Position numbers and translations under genes: made by a program. A DNA stretch of 64,000 bases, taken from contig NZ_CP011789.1 of NCBI RefSeq assembly GCF_001636055.1, positions 434,001-498,000 of the forward strand, read 5' to 3'. Positions 45,973-57,603 of this stretch are shown piece after piece; positions within the stretch are counted from its first letter, which is position 1; every line of letters starts with the position of its first letter. The stretch is from Pseudomonas putida. GTDB taxonomy: Bacteria > Pseudomonadota > Gammaproteobacteria > Pseudomonadales > Pseudomonadaceae. The notes beneath the pieces were generated by a model, which saw only the letters and a program-made list of their open reading frames with translations, was not told where the DNA came from and made no database searches.

Positions 45973-46443
45973 TTAAATTTCAGCGGCCAGTTTGTTAACC
46001 AGCTCCGCATGCGCGTTTTGATCGATTGTGGCGCCAAGGATCTTTTCAGCGCCGCCAACGGCCAGGGCACCCACTTGGGCACGCAGGGCGTCTTTGATGC
46101 TGTTCAGTTCCTGTTCGATCTCGGCTTGAGCCTGAGCCTTCACACGGTCAGCTTCGACGCGAGCCTGATCACGGGCTTCCTCGACAAGCTGAGCAGCGCG
46201 TTTCTTGCTTTGCTCAATGATTTCGGCTGCCTGTGCTTTTGCTTCACGCAGTTGCTGACCCGCTTTCTCTTGGGCCAGCTCCAGGTCGCGAGCTGCGCGG
46301 TTGGCAGCGTCCAAGCCGTCGGCAATCTTCTTTTGGCGCTCGTGCAGAGCAGTGATGACCGGAGGCCATACATACTTCATGCAGAACAGCACAAAAATCA
46401 GAAAAGCAACGGATTGGCCAATCAGGGTTGCATTAATGTTCAC
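45973..46443 (-). CDS. atpF: ATP synthase F0 b subunit
   Basis: The 156-residue subunit has one N-terminal membrane helix ([20 protein letters not shown]) with the usual NATLIGQ start and a long charged coiled coil that dimerises to form the peripheral stalk. It lies between atpE and atpH with short gaps. Confidence 0.96.
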   Translation of the reverse strand: MNINATLIGQSVAFLIFVLFCMKYVWPPVITALHERQKKIADGLDAANRAARDLELAQEKAGQQLREAKAQAAEIIEQSKKRAAQLVEEARDQARVEADRVKAQAQAEIEQELNSIKDALRAQVGALAVGGAEKILGATIDQNAHAELVNKLAAEI

Positions 46444-46500
46444 GCCAACACCTCGCTCGGTCTTTGTCCATCACACCAATCAACTCGTAGGAACGAGTGA

Positions 46501-46773
<273 letters not shown>

Positions 46774-46901
46774 TTACGTCGTATTGGTTAGGTTTTTTAA
46801 TTGAAGCGGTAAAACAAATCGTTTGAAACAACTGCCCTTGCGGACTTTTTCAGTCTTACCCCCGAACAGGCGGGGAAGACTATCAGACACGCCAGGCGGT
46901 C

Positions 46902-48195
<1,294 letters not shown>

Positions 48196-48344
48196 CAAAA
48201 CTGCTCCTCGAAAGTCGACTGCCCAGTCAGCTATGACTTGGCATAATTTGTGCCGACAAAATGCGCGCAGAGTATAGGGGTGGATTAACCCCTATTCAAC
48301 TCTTGGGTAGTGATTTCCGACTGCGCGCTACAACGGGAATTGTT

Positions 48345-49217
48345 TCAGCGGATGTGAGCAAGTACACCCTGAAGCTCGTCGAGGGAGTTGTAGCGAATGA
48401 CCAACTGGCCCTTGCCCTTGTCACCATGGCGAATCTGCACCGAAGAGCCCAGGCGCTCTGCCAGCCGCTGTTCCAGCCGGGCAATATCCGGATCAGGTTT
48501 GCTCGATTCCACCGGCTCAGGCTTGCCGTTGAGCCACTGACGCACCAGTGCCTCGGTTTGGCGCACGGTGAGGCCTCGTGCGACAACATGTCGCGCCCCT
48601 TCTTCCTGCCTGCTTTCCTCAAGCCCCAGCAATGCGCGCGCATGGCCCATTTCCAGGTCGCCGTGGGCGAGCATGGTCTTGATCGCCTCAGGGAGGCTGA
48701 TCAGGCGCAGCAGGTTGGCTACGGTGACGCGCGACTTGCCCACGGCATCGGCCACCTGTTGCTGGGTCAGCTCGAACTCCTGCTGCAACCGCTGCAGGGC
48801 AAGGGCTTCTTCCAGCGGGTTGAGATCCTCGCGCTGGATGTTTTCGATCAGTGCCATCGCGATGGCTGCTTCGTCAGGCACTTCACGGACCATGGCCGGA
48901 ATAGTGTCCAGACCAGCCTGCTGGGTGGCGCGCCAGCGACGCTCACCGGCGATGATCTCGTAGCGGCCTTCGCCAATCGGGCGAACCACGATCGGCTGCA
49001 TCACACCATGATTGCGGATCGAATGCGCCAGCTCTTCCAGCGCCTCCGGGTCCATGTCACGGCGAGGTTGGTACTTGCCACGCTGGATAAGTTCGACCGG
49101 CAGGCGCTGCAGTTCCTTCTGGTCGACCGTGACAGCCTGCTCTTCGAGCGCGCTGACGGAAGGACCACTGAGCAGTGCATCCAACCCACGTCCGAGACCG
49201 CGTTTCTTGATGGCCAT
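48345..49217 (-). CDS. parB: Chromosome partitioning protein ParB (CTPase clamp)
   Basis: ParB binds parS and slides along DNA as a CTP-dependent clamp to organise and segregate the origin. The 290-residue protein has the N-terminal ParA-interacting box (KKRGLGRGLDALL), the CTP-binding motifs with IIAGERRWRATQQAGL near residues 88-103 and MALIENIQREDLNPLEEALAL in two parts, a helix-turn-helix (LTQQQVADAVGKSRVTVANL), and a C-terminal dimerisation domain. It starts 9 bases after parA. Four parS-like sites lie in this window. Confidence 0.96.
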   Translation of the reverse strand: MAIKKRGLGRGLDALLSGPSVSALEEQAVTVDQKELQRLPVELIQRGKYQPRRDMDPEALEELAHSIRNHGVMQPIVVRPIGEGRYEIIAGERRWRATQQAGLDTIPAMVREVPDEAAIAMALIENIQREDLNPLEEALALQRLQQEFELTQQQVADAVGKSRVTVANLLRLISLPEAIKTMLAHGDLEMGHARALLGLEESRQEEGARHVVARGLTVRQTEALVRQWLNGKPEPVESSKPDPDIARLEQRLAERLGSSVQIRHGDKGKGQLVIRYNSLDELQGVLAHIR

Positions 49218-49226
49218 GCGGATTCC

Positions 49227-50018
49227 TTAAGTTGTTTGTGCAGTGCGGGATTGACGGCGCTGACGGCGCACCAGTTCACCAGCCAGGGCCAGGTAGGCGA
49301 GCGCACCACGTGATTGCTTGTCGTAGGCCAGCGCCGGCATACCGAAGCTCGGAGCCTCGGCCAGGCGAATGTTGCGCGGAATCACGGTGTCGTAGAGCTG
49401 ATCGCCGAAATGCTCCTTGAGCTGGGCCGAAACATCGTTGTTCAGGCTCAGGCGCGGGTCGTACATTGTCCTCAGCAGGCCTTCGATCTTCAGCTCCGGG
49501 TTCAACCGGGCAGCGATGCGCTTGATGTTATCCACAAGGTCGCTCAGGCCTTCCAGCGCGTAGTACTCGCACTGCATGGGAATGATCACGCCATCGGAAG
49601 CGACCAAGGCGTTCAGCGTCAGCATCGACAAAGAAGGCGGGCAGTCGATGAGGATGTAGTCGTAGTTGTCGCGGATAGGCGCCAGCGCATTGCGCAGGCG
49701 GCTCTCCTTCATCTGCATTTCCAGCAGCACCACCTCTGCCGCGGTGAGGTCACGGTTGGCGGGCAACAGCTGGAAGCCGCCGTGCTCGGAGTACTGCATG
49801 GCCTGGGCCAGGTCGCATTCCCCGATCAACAGGTCGTACACCGAGTGTTCGAGCTCGTGTTTATCCACACCGCTGCCCATGGTGGCGTTGCCCTGTGGAT
49901 CGAGGTCGATCAGCAGCACGCGACGCTTGGTCGCGGCCAGCGATGCGGCGAGATTGATGCAGGTGGTGGTCTTGCCGACACCACCCTTCTGGTTCGCGAT
50001 TGCGAATACCTTAGCCAT
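49227..50018 (-). CDS. parA: Chromosome partitioning ATPase ParA
   Basis: The 263-residue Walker-type ATPase pairs with ParB to move newly replicated origins apart. It has the deviant Walker A motif QKGGVGKTTTCINLAASL at about residues 9-26, the switch LLIDLDPQGNATMGSG, and DYILIDCPPSLSMLTLNAL. No N-terminal DNA-binding extension is present, as is normal for chromosomal ParA/Soj proteins. It is encoded between rsmG and parB with short gaps. Confidence 0.96.
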   Translation of the reverse strand: MAKVFAIANQKGGVGKTTTCINLAASLAATKRRVLLIDLDPQGNATMGSGVDKHELEHSVYDLLIGECDLAQAMQYSEHGGFQLLPANRDLTAAEVVLLEMQMKESRLRNALAPIRDNYDYILIDCPPSLSMLTLNALVASDGVIIPMQCEYYALEGLSDLVDNIKRIAARLNPELKIEGLLRTMYDPRLSLNNDVSAQLKEHFGDQLYDTVIPRNIRLAEAPSFGMPALAYDKQSRGALAYLALAGELVRRQRRQSRTAQTT

Positions 50019-50036
50019 TGTTGCGTGTGTTCCCAG

Positions 50037-50687
50037 TCAAGCCTTGCGGCGCAGTATCAGCAGATGGCGCTGGCCCTGGCAACCTGGAACGGTCAGGGCC
50101 TGCTCGCTTTCCACTGTGAAGTCTGCGGGCAATGCTACCAGTTCATCGGCAGGATGCAGCCCCTTCATTGCAAGCCATTGCGTTCGGGTGTCACCCAGGT
50201 GGCGGGTCCAGTTGGTGAAATTCTCCATGCTGCTGAAGGCGCGAGAGATGATGCCGCAGAACGGCTGCTCGGGCTGGACCTCTTCCACGCGGCTGTGGAT
50301 AACCGTCAGGTTGTCGAGTTTCAGCTCCATCTTCACCTGCGTCAGGAAGCGGGTCTTCTTGCCGTTGCTGTCCAGCACCGTCACTTGCTTGTGCGGATGC
50401 AGGATAGCCAGCGGGATACCAGGCATGCCGCCGCCGCTGCCGACATCCAGCCAGCGCTGGGTGTCATTGTGGATAAACGGCATGACGCTGAGGCTGTCGA
50501 GCAGATGGCGCGACACCATCTCGTCCGGATCGCGCACTGCGGTCAGGTTGTAGGCCTTGTTCCATTTGATCAACAGGGCCAGGTACCCCAGCAGCAGTTC
50601 GTGCTGCTGCGCACTCAGCTCGACTCCAAGCTGGCGCGCACCTGTGGACAACTCTTCGGCATGTTGCGGGGTGACCAGGGAACTCAA
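50037..50687 (-). CDS. rsmG: 16S rRNA (guanine(527)-N7)-methyltransferase RsmG
   Basis: This 216-residue SAM-dependent enzyme methylates G527 of 16S rRNA. It has [20 protein letters not shown] then HLLDSLSV near the N-terminus, and the SAM-binding [20 protein letters not shown]. The start is a TTG at 50687 that overlaps the mnmG stop codon (TTGA), with GGAG 9 bases upstream; no ATG or GTG is suitably placed. It belongs to the conserved mnmG-rsmG-parA-parB cluster. Confidence 0.93.
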   Translation of the reverse strand: MSSLVTPQHAEELSTGARQLGVELSAQQHELLLGYLALLIKWNKAYNLTAVRDPDEMVSRHLLDSLSVMPFIHNDTQRWLDVGSGGGMPGIPLAILHPHKQVTVLDSNGKKTRFLTQVKMELKLDNLTVIHSRVEEVQPEQPFCGIISRAFSSMENFTNWTRHLGDTRTQWLAMKGLHPADELVALPADFTVESEQALTVPGCQGQRHLLILRRKA

Positions 50688-52579
50688 GCGCTTTGCTCCA
50701 ATTCGCGGCCAGCGCCGCGTTTTTTCAGGTGAATCAGCAACAGGGAAATTGCCGCCGGGGTAACGCCGGGAATACGCGAAGCCTGGCCGAGAGTTTCCGG
50801 ACGGGTCTGGCCGAGCTTGCTCTGGATTTCCTTGGACAACCCGGAAATGCCAGCGTAGTCGATATCCACAGGCAGGCGAGTGTCTTCGCTGGCGCGCAGC
50901 CTGGCGATCTCGTCCTGCTGGCGATCGATGTAGCCAGCGTACTTGGTCTTGATCTCGACCTGTTCGGCCACCTGTGGATCGATTACATCGCCGCCTGTGG
51001 CTTCGATCAGCCCGGCGTAGTCGATCTCGGGGCGCGCCAGCAAGTTGAGCAGGTTGTACTCGTGGGCCAACGGAGTACCGAACTTATCCACAACGGCCTG
51101 ACCTTGCGGGGTACCCGGGCGGATCCAGGTGCTCTTCATGCGCTGTTCTTCGCGTTCGATGCCTTCGCGCTTGGCAGTGAAGGCGGCCCAGCGCTCATCG
51201 TCGACCAACCCCAGTTCGCGGCCTTTCTCGGTCAGACGCAGGTCGGCGTTGTCTTCGCGCAGGATCAGCCGGTATTCGGCACGCGAAGTGAACATGCGGT
51301 AAGGCTCCTGGGTACCCAGGGTGATCAGGTCATCGACCAGCACGCCGATGTACGCCTCGTCACGGCGTGGGCACCAGCTTTCGCGCCCCTGCGCACGCAG
51401 CGCGGCGTTGGTGCCGGCCAGCAGGCCCTGCGCGCCGGCTTCTTCGTAGCCGGTGGTGCCGTTGATCTGACCTGCGAAGAACAAGCCGCCGATGACCTTG
51501 GTCTCGAGGCTGTACTTGAGATCACGCGGATCGAAGTAGTCGTACTCGATGGCATAACCCGGACGCACGATGTGCGCGTTCTCCATGCCACGGATCGAAC
51601 GAACGATCTGCAGTTGCACATCGAACGGTAGCGAGGTCGAGATGCCGTTGGGATACAGCTCATGGGTGTTCAAGCCTTCCGGCTCGATGAATACCTGATG
51701 GCTTTCCTTGTCGGCGAAGCGATGGATCTTGTCCTCGATCGACGGGCAGTAGCGCGGGCCAATGCCTTCGATCACACCGGAATACATCGGTGAACGGTCG
51801 AGGTTCGAGGCGATGATCTCGTGGGTACGGGCGTTGGTGTGGGTGATCCAGCAACTGACCTGCCGCGGATGCATCTGGGCACTGCCCATGAACGACATCA
51901 CCGGGATCGGGGTATCGCCTGGCTGTTCGCCCATCACCGAGAAATCTACCGAGCGGCCATCGATACGCGGCGGTGTGCCAGTTTTCAAACGGCCGACACG
52001 CAGCGGCAGCTCACGCAGACGATGAGCCAGGGCAATGGCGGGAGGATCACCTGCGCGGCCACCGGAGTAATTCTGCAGGCCGATGTGGATAAGTCCACCG
52101 AGGAAGGTGCCGGTAGTCAGCACCACAGAGTCGGCGAAGAAGCGCAGGCCCATCTGTGTCACCACACCCTTGACCTGGTCCTGCTCGACGATCAGGTCAT
52201 CGCAGGACTGCTGGAATATCCACAGGTTCGGCTGGTTTTCCAGGATCTCGCGGACTACGGCCTTGTAGATGGCGCGGTCGGCCTGTGCACGGGTGGCGCG
52301 TACCGCCGGCCCCTTGCGGTTGTTCAGGATGCGGAACTGGATGCCGCTCTTGTCGGTAGCCAGCGCCATGGCGCCGCCGAGCGCATCGATTTCCTTGACC
52401 AGGTGGCTCTTGCCGATGCCACCGATGGCCGGGTTGCAACTCATGTGACCGAGGGTTTCCACGTTATGGGTCAGCAGCAGGGTTTTCACACCCATGCGTG
52501 CGGACGCAAGCGCAGCCTCGGTACCGGCATGGCCGCCGCCGATGACGATCACTTCAAAACGGGAAGGGAAATCCACCAC
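50684..52579 (-). CDS. mnmG: tRNA uridine-5-carboxymethylaminomethyl synthase subunit MnmG (GidA)
   Basis: MnmG is an FAD protein that with MnmE modifies the wobble uridine of several tRNAs. The 631-residue protein has the FAD-binding [40 protein letters not shown], and a C-terminal helical domain that contacts MnmE. Homology starts at (M)VDFPSRFEV: two GTG codons in a row at 52579 and 52576 can start it, with GAGG just upstream. The 39 extra codons before them are not family sequence. It is the first gene left of the 513-base gap that carries the second DnaA-box cluster. Confidence 0.95.
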   Translation of the reverse strand: MVDFPSRFEVIVIGGGHAGTEAALASARMGVKTLLLTHNVETLGHMSCNPAIGGIGKSHLVKEIDALGGAMALATDKSGIQFRILNNRKGPAVRATRAQADRAIYKAVVREILENQPNLWIFQQSCDDLIVEQDQVKGVVTQMGLRFFADSVVLTTGTFLGGLIHIGLQNYSGGRAGDPPAIALAHRLRELPLRVGRLKTGTPPRIDGRSVDFSVMGEQPGDTPIPVMSFMGSAQMHPRQVSCWITHTNARTHEIIASNLDRSPMYSGVIEGIGPRYCPSIEDKIHRFADKESHQVFIEPEGLNTHELYPNGISTSLPFDVQLQIVRSIRGMENAHIVRPGYAIEYDYFDPRDLKYSLETKVIGGLFFAGQINGTTGYEEAGAQGLLAGTNAALRAQGRESWCPRRDEAYIGVLVDDLITLGTQEPYRMFTSRAEYRLILREDNADLRLTEKGRELGLVDDERWAAFTAKREGIEREEQRMKSTWIRPGTPQGQAVVDKFGTPLAHEYNLLNLLARPEIDYAGLIEATGGDVIDPQVAEQVEIKTKYAGYIDRQQDEIARLRASEDTRLPVDIDYAGISGLSKEIQSKLGQTRPETLGQASRIPGVTPAAISLLLIHLKKRGAGRELEQSA

Positions 52580-53092
52580 GCACCTCGTGCCTGTTTTTGC
52601 GAATAGAGAAGGTAAGCCGACAAGTATAGGGACATCACCCGCTCTAGTGAAACCGTCTGAGCAAATTTTGACCAATCTGTGGATGAATGGCGGCAATAGA
52701 AATCAAAAAGGAAAAATTTATAAAAGCTTTGTTTTTATGTTTATTCTTAGGCGGCTATCCACATGTGGATAAGTGCTTTTAAGCCAGTATTCATAATGCC
52801 TGTAGAGAATCATAACCCTGTGTTGAAGGTGGGCTGAGGGCTCTGGATAACGGCGTTTAACCTGTGGATTAAAGTTCGTGTTACCCACAGGTGGGTTTGT
52901 CCTCAGAAAAAAAGCCTGGTTATCAACGGACCTGAAGGCCAGTTTTCCACAGGGCTTCTGATGATCGTTTTAGACCTGTGGATGAGATTTACACGCGGGT
53001 GATCGATTCAAGAGAAGCCCGCTTCCGGGTTTCCGGCAGGCAAAAAAAAGCCGCTCCTCACTGGAGCGGCCTTGGTATTGCCGGGCTGTGCG
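52580..53092. other. AT-rich intergenic region with a second DnaA-box cluster
   Basis: The 513-base gap between mnmG and mnmE has one perfect DnaA box (TGTGGATAA, 52764-52772), joined head to head with CTATCCACA (52755-52763). At least four one-mismatch boxes follow or precede, such as TGTGGATGA near 52677 and 52977 and TTTTCCACA near 52942. An AT-rich stretch lies at 52700-52750. No gene is seen. This resembles a replication-origin module separate from the rpmH-dnaA oriC. Confidence 0.7.
53042..53070 (-). terminator. Terminator of mnmE
   Basis: On the minus strand GCCGCTCC, an AGTGA loop and GGAGCGGC form an 8-bp stem followed by eight T residues. It lies 23 bases beyond the mnmE stop codon. 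Confidence 0.92.
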
Positions 53093-54463
53093 TTACTTAC
53101 CGATGCAGAAGCTCGAGAAGATCCTTCCGAGCAGGTCATCCGAGCTGAAGGCACCGGTGATCTCTCCCAGGGCGTGCTGAGCCTGGCGCAGGTCCTCTGC
53201 CAGCAACTCACCGGCGCCAGCGAGTGTCAGTTGGGCATGACCATGATCAAGGTGTGCACTGGCCTGGCGCAGCGCATCCAGATGCCGCCTTCGTGCGCTG
53301 AAGCTGCTTTCCGCAGTCTGTTCATAACCCATGCAGGCCTTGAGGTGGTCACGCAGCAGATCCAGCCCCGTGGCATCACCCTTCGCGCTGAGAGTGATCG
53401 TCACGTGGCCATCGTCACTCTGCTCGATGCCTGCACGCTCGCCACTCAGGTCGGCCTTGTTGCGAATCAGCGTGACCTTGGCCGGATCCGGTCGTTGATC
53501 GAGGAACTCGGGCCACAGTGCGAACGGATCGTTGGCCTCAGGCGCTGTGGAATCCACCACCAGCAGCACCCGGTCAGCTTCGCCAATGGCCTTGAGAGCA
53601 CGCTCCACACCGATCTTTTCCACGTGATCGTCGGTAGCGCGCAGTCCTGCGGTATCCACCACGTGCAGCGGCATGCCATCGATGTGGATATGTTCGCGCA
53701 GAATGTCCCGGGTGGTGCCGGCGATGTCTGTGACGATTGCCGCTTCGCGACCAGCCAACTGGTTGAGCAGGCTGGACTTGCCGGCATTCGGACGGCCGGC
53801 GATCACGACGGTCATGCCATCGCGCAGCAGCGCGCCTTGACCAGCCTCGCGCTGCACTGTGGATAACTCGCTCCTGACTGCTTCAAGCATCTTCAGCACG
53901 TGACCGTCGGCCAGGAAGTCGATTTCTTCTTCGGGAAAATCGATAGCCGCCTCGACATAAATCCGCAGTGCGATCAATGCCTCGGTCAATGCATGGACAC
54001 GCTTGGAGAAGGCACCTTGCAGCGAACGCAGGGCATTGCGTGCGGCTTGGGTGGAACTGGCTTCGATCAGATCGGCGATCGCTTCAGCCTGGGCCAGGTC
54101 GAGCTTGTCGTTGAGGAACGCTCGCTCGCTGAACTCGCCAGGACGGGCAAGGCGGCAGCCCAATTCGACACAGCGCTGCAGTAGCATGTCGAGCACAACC
54201 GGCCCTCCATGCCCCTGCAGTTCCAGAACGTCTTCACCGGTGAACGAGTTGGGGCCAGGGAAGAACAGCGCGATGCCTTCATCCAGGACCAGGCCATCGT
54301 CGCCACGGAAGGGCCCGTAGTGAGCATGGCGCGGGGTCAGTGTACGTCCGGTGATGGCCTGACCGGCCTGGCTCGCCAATGGCCCGGACAAACGGACGAT
54401 ACCGACGCCACCACGGCCTTGGGCGGTGGCGATGGCGGCAATGGTTTCACGCACGGTATTCAT
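53093..54463 (-). CDS. mnmE: tRNA modification GTPase MnmE (TrmE)
   Basis: This 456-residue GTPase works with MnmG on wobble uridine modification. It begins [20 protein letters not shown] (tetrahydrofolate-binding domain), has an embedded Ras-like G domain ([36 protein letters not shown]), and ends with the conserved CIGK motif whose cysteine is important for activity. It lies between yidC and the mnmG side, with hairpins at both ends. Confidence 0.96.
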   Translation of the reverse strand: MNTVRETIAAIATAQGRGGVGIVRLSGPLASQAGQAITGRTLTPRHAHYGPFRGDDGLVLDEGIALFFPGPNSFTGEDVLELQGHGGPVVLDMLLQRCVELGCRLARPGEFSERAFLNDKLDLAQAEAIADLIEASSTQAARNALRSLQGAFSKRVHALTEALIALRIYVEAAIDFPEEEIDFLADGHVLKMLEAVRSELSTVQREAGQGALLRDGMTVVIAGRPNAGKSSLLNQLAGREAAIVTDIAGTTRDILREHIHIDGMPLHVVDTAGLRATDDHVEKIGVERALKAIGEADRVLLVVDSTAPEANDPFALWPEFLDQRPDPAKVTLIRNKADLSGERAGIEQSDDGHVTITLSAKGDATGLDLLRDHLKACMGYEQTAESSFSARRRHLDALRQASAHLDHGHAQLTLAGAGELLAEDLRQAQHALGEITGAFSSDDLLGRIFSSFCIGK

Positions 54464-54497
54464 GCTCGAAAGCCTCTACGACAAAACGACGGATAGC

Positions 54498-54524
54498 AAA
54501 AACGCCCCACGAGGGGGCGTTTTT
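54498..54524 (-). terminator. Terminator between yidC and mnmE
   Basis: AAAACGCCCC and GGGGCGTTTT form a 10-bp stem with a short loop in the gap between yidC and mnmE, and both strands continue with T-runs. It should end the rpmH-rnpA-yidD-yidC transcript. Confidence 0.9.
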
Positions 54525-54549
54525 ATTCACAGGCTAATGGATCGGCCTG

Positions 54550-56232
54550 TCAAGCAGCAGCTTTTTTGGTTGCTGCTTCGATGCGACGGGTGATGTACCA
54601 CTGCTGAGTGATCGACAGGCAGTTGTTCACAACCCAGTACAGCACCAGACCAGCCGGGAACCACAGGAAGAAGAAGGTGAAGATGATTGGCATCATTTTC
54701 ATGACCTTCGCCTGCATCGGATCCGGTGGCGTCGGGTTCAGACGCTGCTGGATGAACATGGTGGCGCCCATGATGATCGGCAGGATGAAGAACGGATCCT
54801 TGATCGACAGGTCGGTAATCCACAGCATCCAAGGGGCCTGGCGCATCTCGACGCTTTCCAGCAGTACCCAGTACAAGGCCAGGAACACTGGCATCTGTAC
54901 CAGGATCGGCAAGCAGCCACCCAGCGGGTTGATCTTCTCTTTCTTGTACAGCTCCATCATCGCCTGGGACATCTTCTGGCGATCATCGCCGAAGCGTTCC
55001 TTGAGCTGGGCCAGTTTCGGCGCCACGGCACGCATGCGCGCCATCGAACGGTAGCTGGCAGCCGACAGCGGGAAGAACAGGCCCTTGATGAGCATGGTCA
55101 GAACGATGATCGACCAGCCCCAGTTACCCAGCAGGCTGTGGATATGTTGCAGCAGCCAGAAGATCGGCTGGGCAATGAACCACAGGAAGCCGTAGTCGAC
55201 GGTCAATTCCAGGCCTGGGGACAATTCCTTGAGCTTGGACTGGATCTTCGGACCGGCATACAGCATGGCGCTGGTCTCGACCTTGCCGCCGGCAGGCACG
55301 TTCAGCGCGGGGCCGGTGTAGCCGATGATGTAGTTGCCCTGGCTGTCCTTGCGGGTCTGTACCACGTTGTTGTCCGACTTGGCCGGAATCCACGCGGTCA
55401 CGAAGTAGTGCTGCAGCCATGCTACCCAGCCGCCAGACACATTTTCTTTCAAACTTCCTTTGTCGATGTCCTTCATCGACACCTTCTTGTACGGCTCCGC
55501 ACTTGTCCACAGGGCGGCGCCCAGGTAAGTCGCGGTACCGGTCGCGGTGCTCGAGGAAGGATCGGAGCTGGCGTCACGCTTGAGCTGGGCAAACATGTTG
55601 CCGGTCCAGGCCGCGCCGCTCTGGTTGTCGATCAGGTAGCTGACGGTCAGGTCGTACTCACCGCGCTTGAAGCTGAAGCGCTTGATGTAGTTGACGCCGT
55701 TCTCGCTGAACTTGAGGTCGACCACCAGTTGGTCCTGACCGTCGGTCAGTTGGAAGCTCTTCTGCTCGGCAGCGTACAGCGGACGACCGCTCGAACGGGC
55801 ATCCGGGCCATTCGCGCCGGTCAGGCCGCTCTGTGCCAGATAGACACGCTCGCCACCGTTGTCGAACAACTGGAAGGCGATGTCCGGATGATCCTGACGG
55901 CGTGGGTACTTGGGCAGGGTCAGCTGGACGATGTCACCGCCGACCGGGTCGATAGCCAGGTCCAGGACATCGGTCTTGACCCGGATCAGGTCCTTGCTGA
56001 GCGCGACTGGCGCGATTTCAGCGGGGCTGGCTTCGGCATTGGCGCTCGGCACATCGGCGCTGGCGCCGTTATTGCTTGCCGGCACGGTGTCCGGCAGTGC
56101 CGGTGCAGCGTTGCTGGCAGCAGTATGCTGAGTCGGCAGGGCTGCCTGACCATAGTCCTGGTTCCACTTGAGGACCAGAACGTAGGACACGATTGCCAGG
56201 GCGACGATCAGGATCGTGCGTTTAATATCCAT
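54550..56232 (-). CDS. yidC: Membrane protein insertase YidC
   Basis: The 560-residue insertase places proteins in the inner membrane, alone or with SecYEG. It has an N-terminal membrane anchor (MDIKRTILIVALAIVSYVLV), a large periplasmic beta domain (about residues 60-340), and five conserved C-terminal helices. These include the hydrophilic-groove helix with SAASYRSMARMRAVAPKLAQ and NPLGGCLPILVQMPVFLALY. It begins 2 bases after yidD and belongs to the rpmH-rnpA-yidD-yidC cluster. Confidence 0.96.
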   Translation of the reverse strand: MDIKRTILIVALAIVSYVLVLKWNQDYGQAALPTQHTAASNAAPALPDTVPASNNGASADVPSANAEASPAEIAPVALSKDLIRVKTDVLDLAIDPVGGDIVQLTLPKYPRRQDHPDIAFQLFDNGGERVYLAQSGLTGANGPDARSSGRPLYAAEQKSFQLTDGQDQLVVDLKFSENGVNYIKRFSFKRGEYDLTVSYLIDNQSGAAWTGNMFAQLKRDASSDPSSSTATGTATYLGAALWTSAEPYKKVSMKDIDKGSLKENVSGGWVAWLQHYFVTAWIPAKSDNNVVQTRKDSQGNYIIGYTGPALNVPAGGKVETSAMLYAGPKIQSKLKELSPGLELTVDYGFLWFIAQPIFWLLQHIHSLLGNWGWSIIVLTMLIKGLFFPLSAASYRSMARMRAVAPKLAQLKERFGDDRQKMSQAMMELYKKEKINPLGGCLPILVQMPVFLALYWVLLESVEMRQAPWMLWITDLSIKDPFFILPIIMGATMFIQQRLNPTPPDPMQAKVMKMMPIIFTFFFLWFPAGLVLYWVVNNCLSITQQWYITRRIEAATKKAAA

Positions 56233-56234
56233 GA

Positions 56235-56480
56235 TTACTCGGCTATCGAAGAAGTTCGGGAGGAAGGAGCAGGCGGGACGGGATCGAAACCGCCATCATT
56301 CCACGGATGACAACGACCCAGGCGACGAACGGCAAGCCACCCGCCACGCAAGAGGCCATGGTTTTCTATGGCTTCGTACGCGTAACAGGAGCAACTGGGG
56401 TAGAAACGACAGTGACTGGCCATCAGAGGACTGATGGCGTAACGGTAGAACTGGATCGGAACGAGGGCCAGTTTACGCAT
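56235..56480 (-). CDS. yidD: Membrane protein insertion efficiency factor YidD
   Basis: This 81-residue protein has the YidD signature: [20 protein letters not shown] then [14 protein letters not shown], and [20 protein letters not shown]. It associates with the inner face of the membrane through an amphipathic helix and aids YidC-dependent insertion. It overlaps the end of rnpA by 8 bases and stops 2 bases before yidC. Confidence 0.93.
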   Translation of the reverse strand: MRKLALVPIQFYRYAISPLMASHCRFYPSCSCYAYEAIENHGLLRGGWLAVRRLGRCHPWNDGGFDPVPPAPSSRTSSIAE

Positions 56481-56877
56481 CGTGACTGTCTACCCGTGCG
56501 GAATCGGCAGGTACCGCTGGAGAGGGCCGACTGCGGGCCAGGCGCTTCCAGAGTTTGCCAAAGTGTTGGTGCAATTCTGGGTTTTCTATCTCACCCAACC
56601 CCTTGCGCGCGACGATCACGATATCCAGTCCAGCCAGGCTTTGCTGGTTCAGACGGAAAGAGTCGCGCATCAGGCGTTTGAGGCGGTTGCGTTGAACGGC
56701 GAGCTTGACGCTCTTCTTGCCGATCACCAGGCCGAGGCGTGGATGATCGAGGCCGTTCTCGCGGGCAAGGATGAGCAGGCTTTTCCCTGGAACCTTGCCG
56801 GTTGGGGAGTCGAAGACTGCTTTGAAATGCCGGGGTGTAAGCAGTCGCTTATCCCGACTGAAGTCCTGACTCACCAC
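56473..56877 (-). CDS. rnpA: Ribonuclease P protein component
   Basis: RnpA is the basic protein subunit of RNase P, which matures tRNA 5' ends. The 134-residue protein has [20 protein letters not shown] near the N-terminus and the RNR signature in [18 protein letters not shown]. The GTG at 56877 is chosen by family length and start (MVSQDFSRD); another GTG at 56874 follows at once. It lies 13 bases after rpmH, a near-universal gene pair. Confidence 0.94.
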   Translation of the reverse strand: MVSQDFSRDKRLLTPRHFKAVFDSPTGKVPGKSLLILARENGLDHPRLGLVIGKKSVKLAVQRNRLKRLMRDSFRLNQQSLAGLDIVIVARKGLGEIENPELHQHFGKLWKRLARSRPSPAVPADSARVDSHDA

Positions 56878-56890
56878 CTGTGCCGAAAAA

Positions 56891-57025
56891 TCAAATTGCC
56901 AGACGCTTACGGCCTTTGGCACGACGACGCGACAGAACAGCGCGGCCGTTCTTGGTGGCCATACGGGCACGGAAACCGTGGGTGCGCGCGCGCTTGATGG
57001 TGCTTGGTTGGAAAGTACGTTTCAT
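56891..57025 (-). CDS. rpmH: 50S ribosomal protein L34
   Basis: The 44-residue basic protein begins [20 protein letters not shown] and continues with [20 protein letters not shown] before ending in AI. This is the canonical L34 sequence. It starts at ATG 57025 and is the first gene of the rpmH-rnpA-yidD-yidC operon. Its promoter lies in the oriC intergenic region. Confidence 0.97.
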   Translation of the reverse strand: MKRTFQPSTIKRARTHGFRARMATKNGRAVLSRRRAKGRKRLAI

Positions 57026-57603
57026 GGCGTGTTACCTGGGTTGTCGACAACGGGCCGGGATGGCCCCCTTTTTAAGAGACCGGCGATTCTAGAGAAAGCA
57101 AGACGATAGGTCAATTTCCAACCAGCATTCCTTATAGGCGGCCTTTCCTTCTGACTGGTCGAGAGAGCAGTTGATTCACACCGAACAGATGCTCAACATG
57201 AAAAAAAGAGAGACATATAGAAAGCTTTTCTGAAGAACTTATAGATCTTAAGTGGATAAGTATCTGTGGATAACCTTCTGCAGGCCACAAGCTATCGACT
57301 GTACAGAGAATCATAAGTATGTCGGTAACAGGTGCTTTGGCTGTGCCGGAACCGCGGAAAAGCTGTGGATGGAAGTGGTGTTTATCCACAGATGAATTAT
57401 CCACAGGGTTGAGCCCTGGGTTGTGCATAGGCCTCACGTGCCGTTATCCACAGGGCTTATTTTCGACTTGCAGGGTCGTTTTTGCCTCTAAATGACTGAT
57501 TTGGCACAGCTCAACACGCCACGACATGTGGATAAGTGAATGCTCGCCCGGTACAATGGCGGTTTGTTTTTGCCTCATCCGGCTTTCAACTCAGGGGATA
57601 TCC
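57026..57603. other. Chromosomal replication origin oriC
   Basis: The 578 bases between the divergent rpmH and dnaA genes hold five perfect DnaA boxes (TTATCCACA): 57265-57273 and 57527-57535 on minus, 57382-57390, 57397-57405 and 57444-57452 on plus. One-mismatch boxes occur too, for example AGTGGATAA at 57251-57259. An AT-rich stretch at about 57195-57260 is a candidate unwinding element. Pseudomonad oriC has been mapped to this gap between rpmH and dnaA. The dnaA and rpmH promoters must also lie here. Confidence 0.93.

Noticed and set aside
53616..53631. Possible parS in mnmE (TTTTCCACGTGATCGT)
   Set aside because: Only the TTCCACGTGA core resembles parS; the right half-site is lost, so ParB binding is unlikely.
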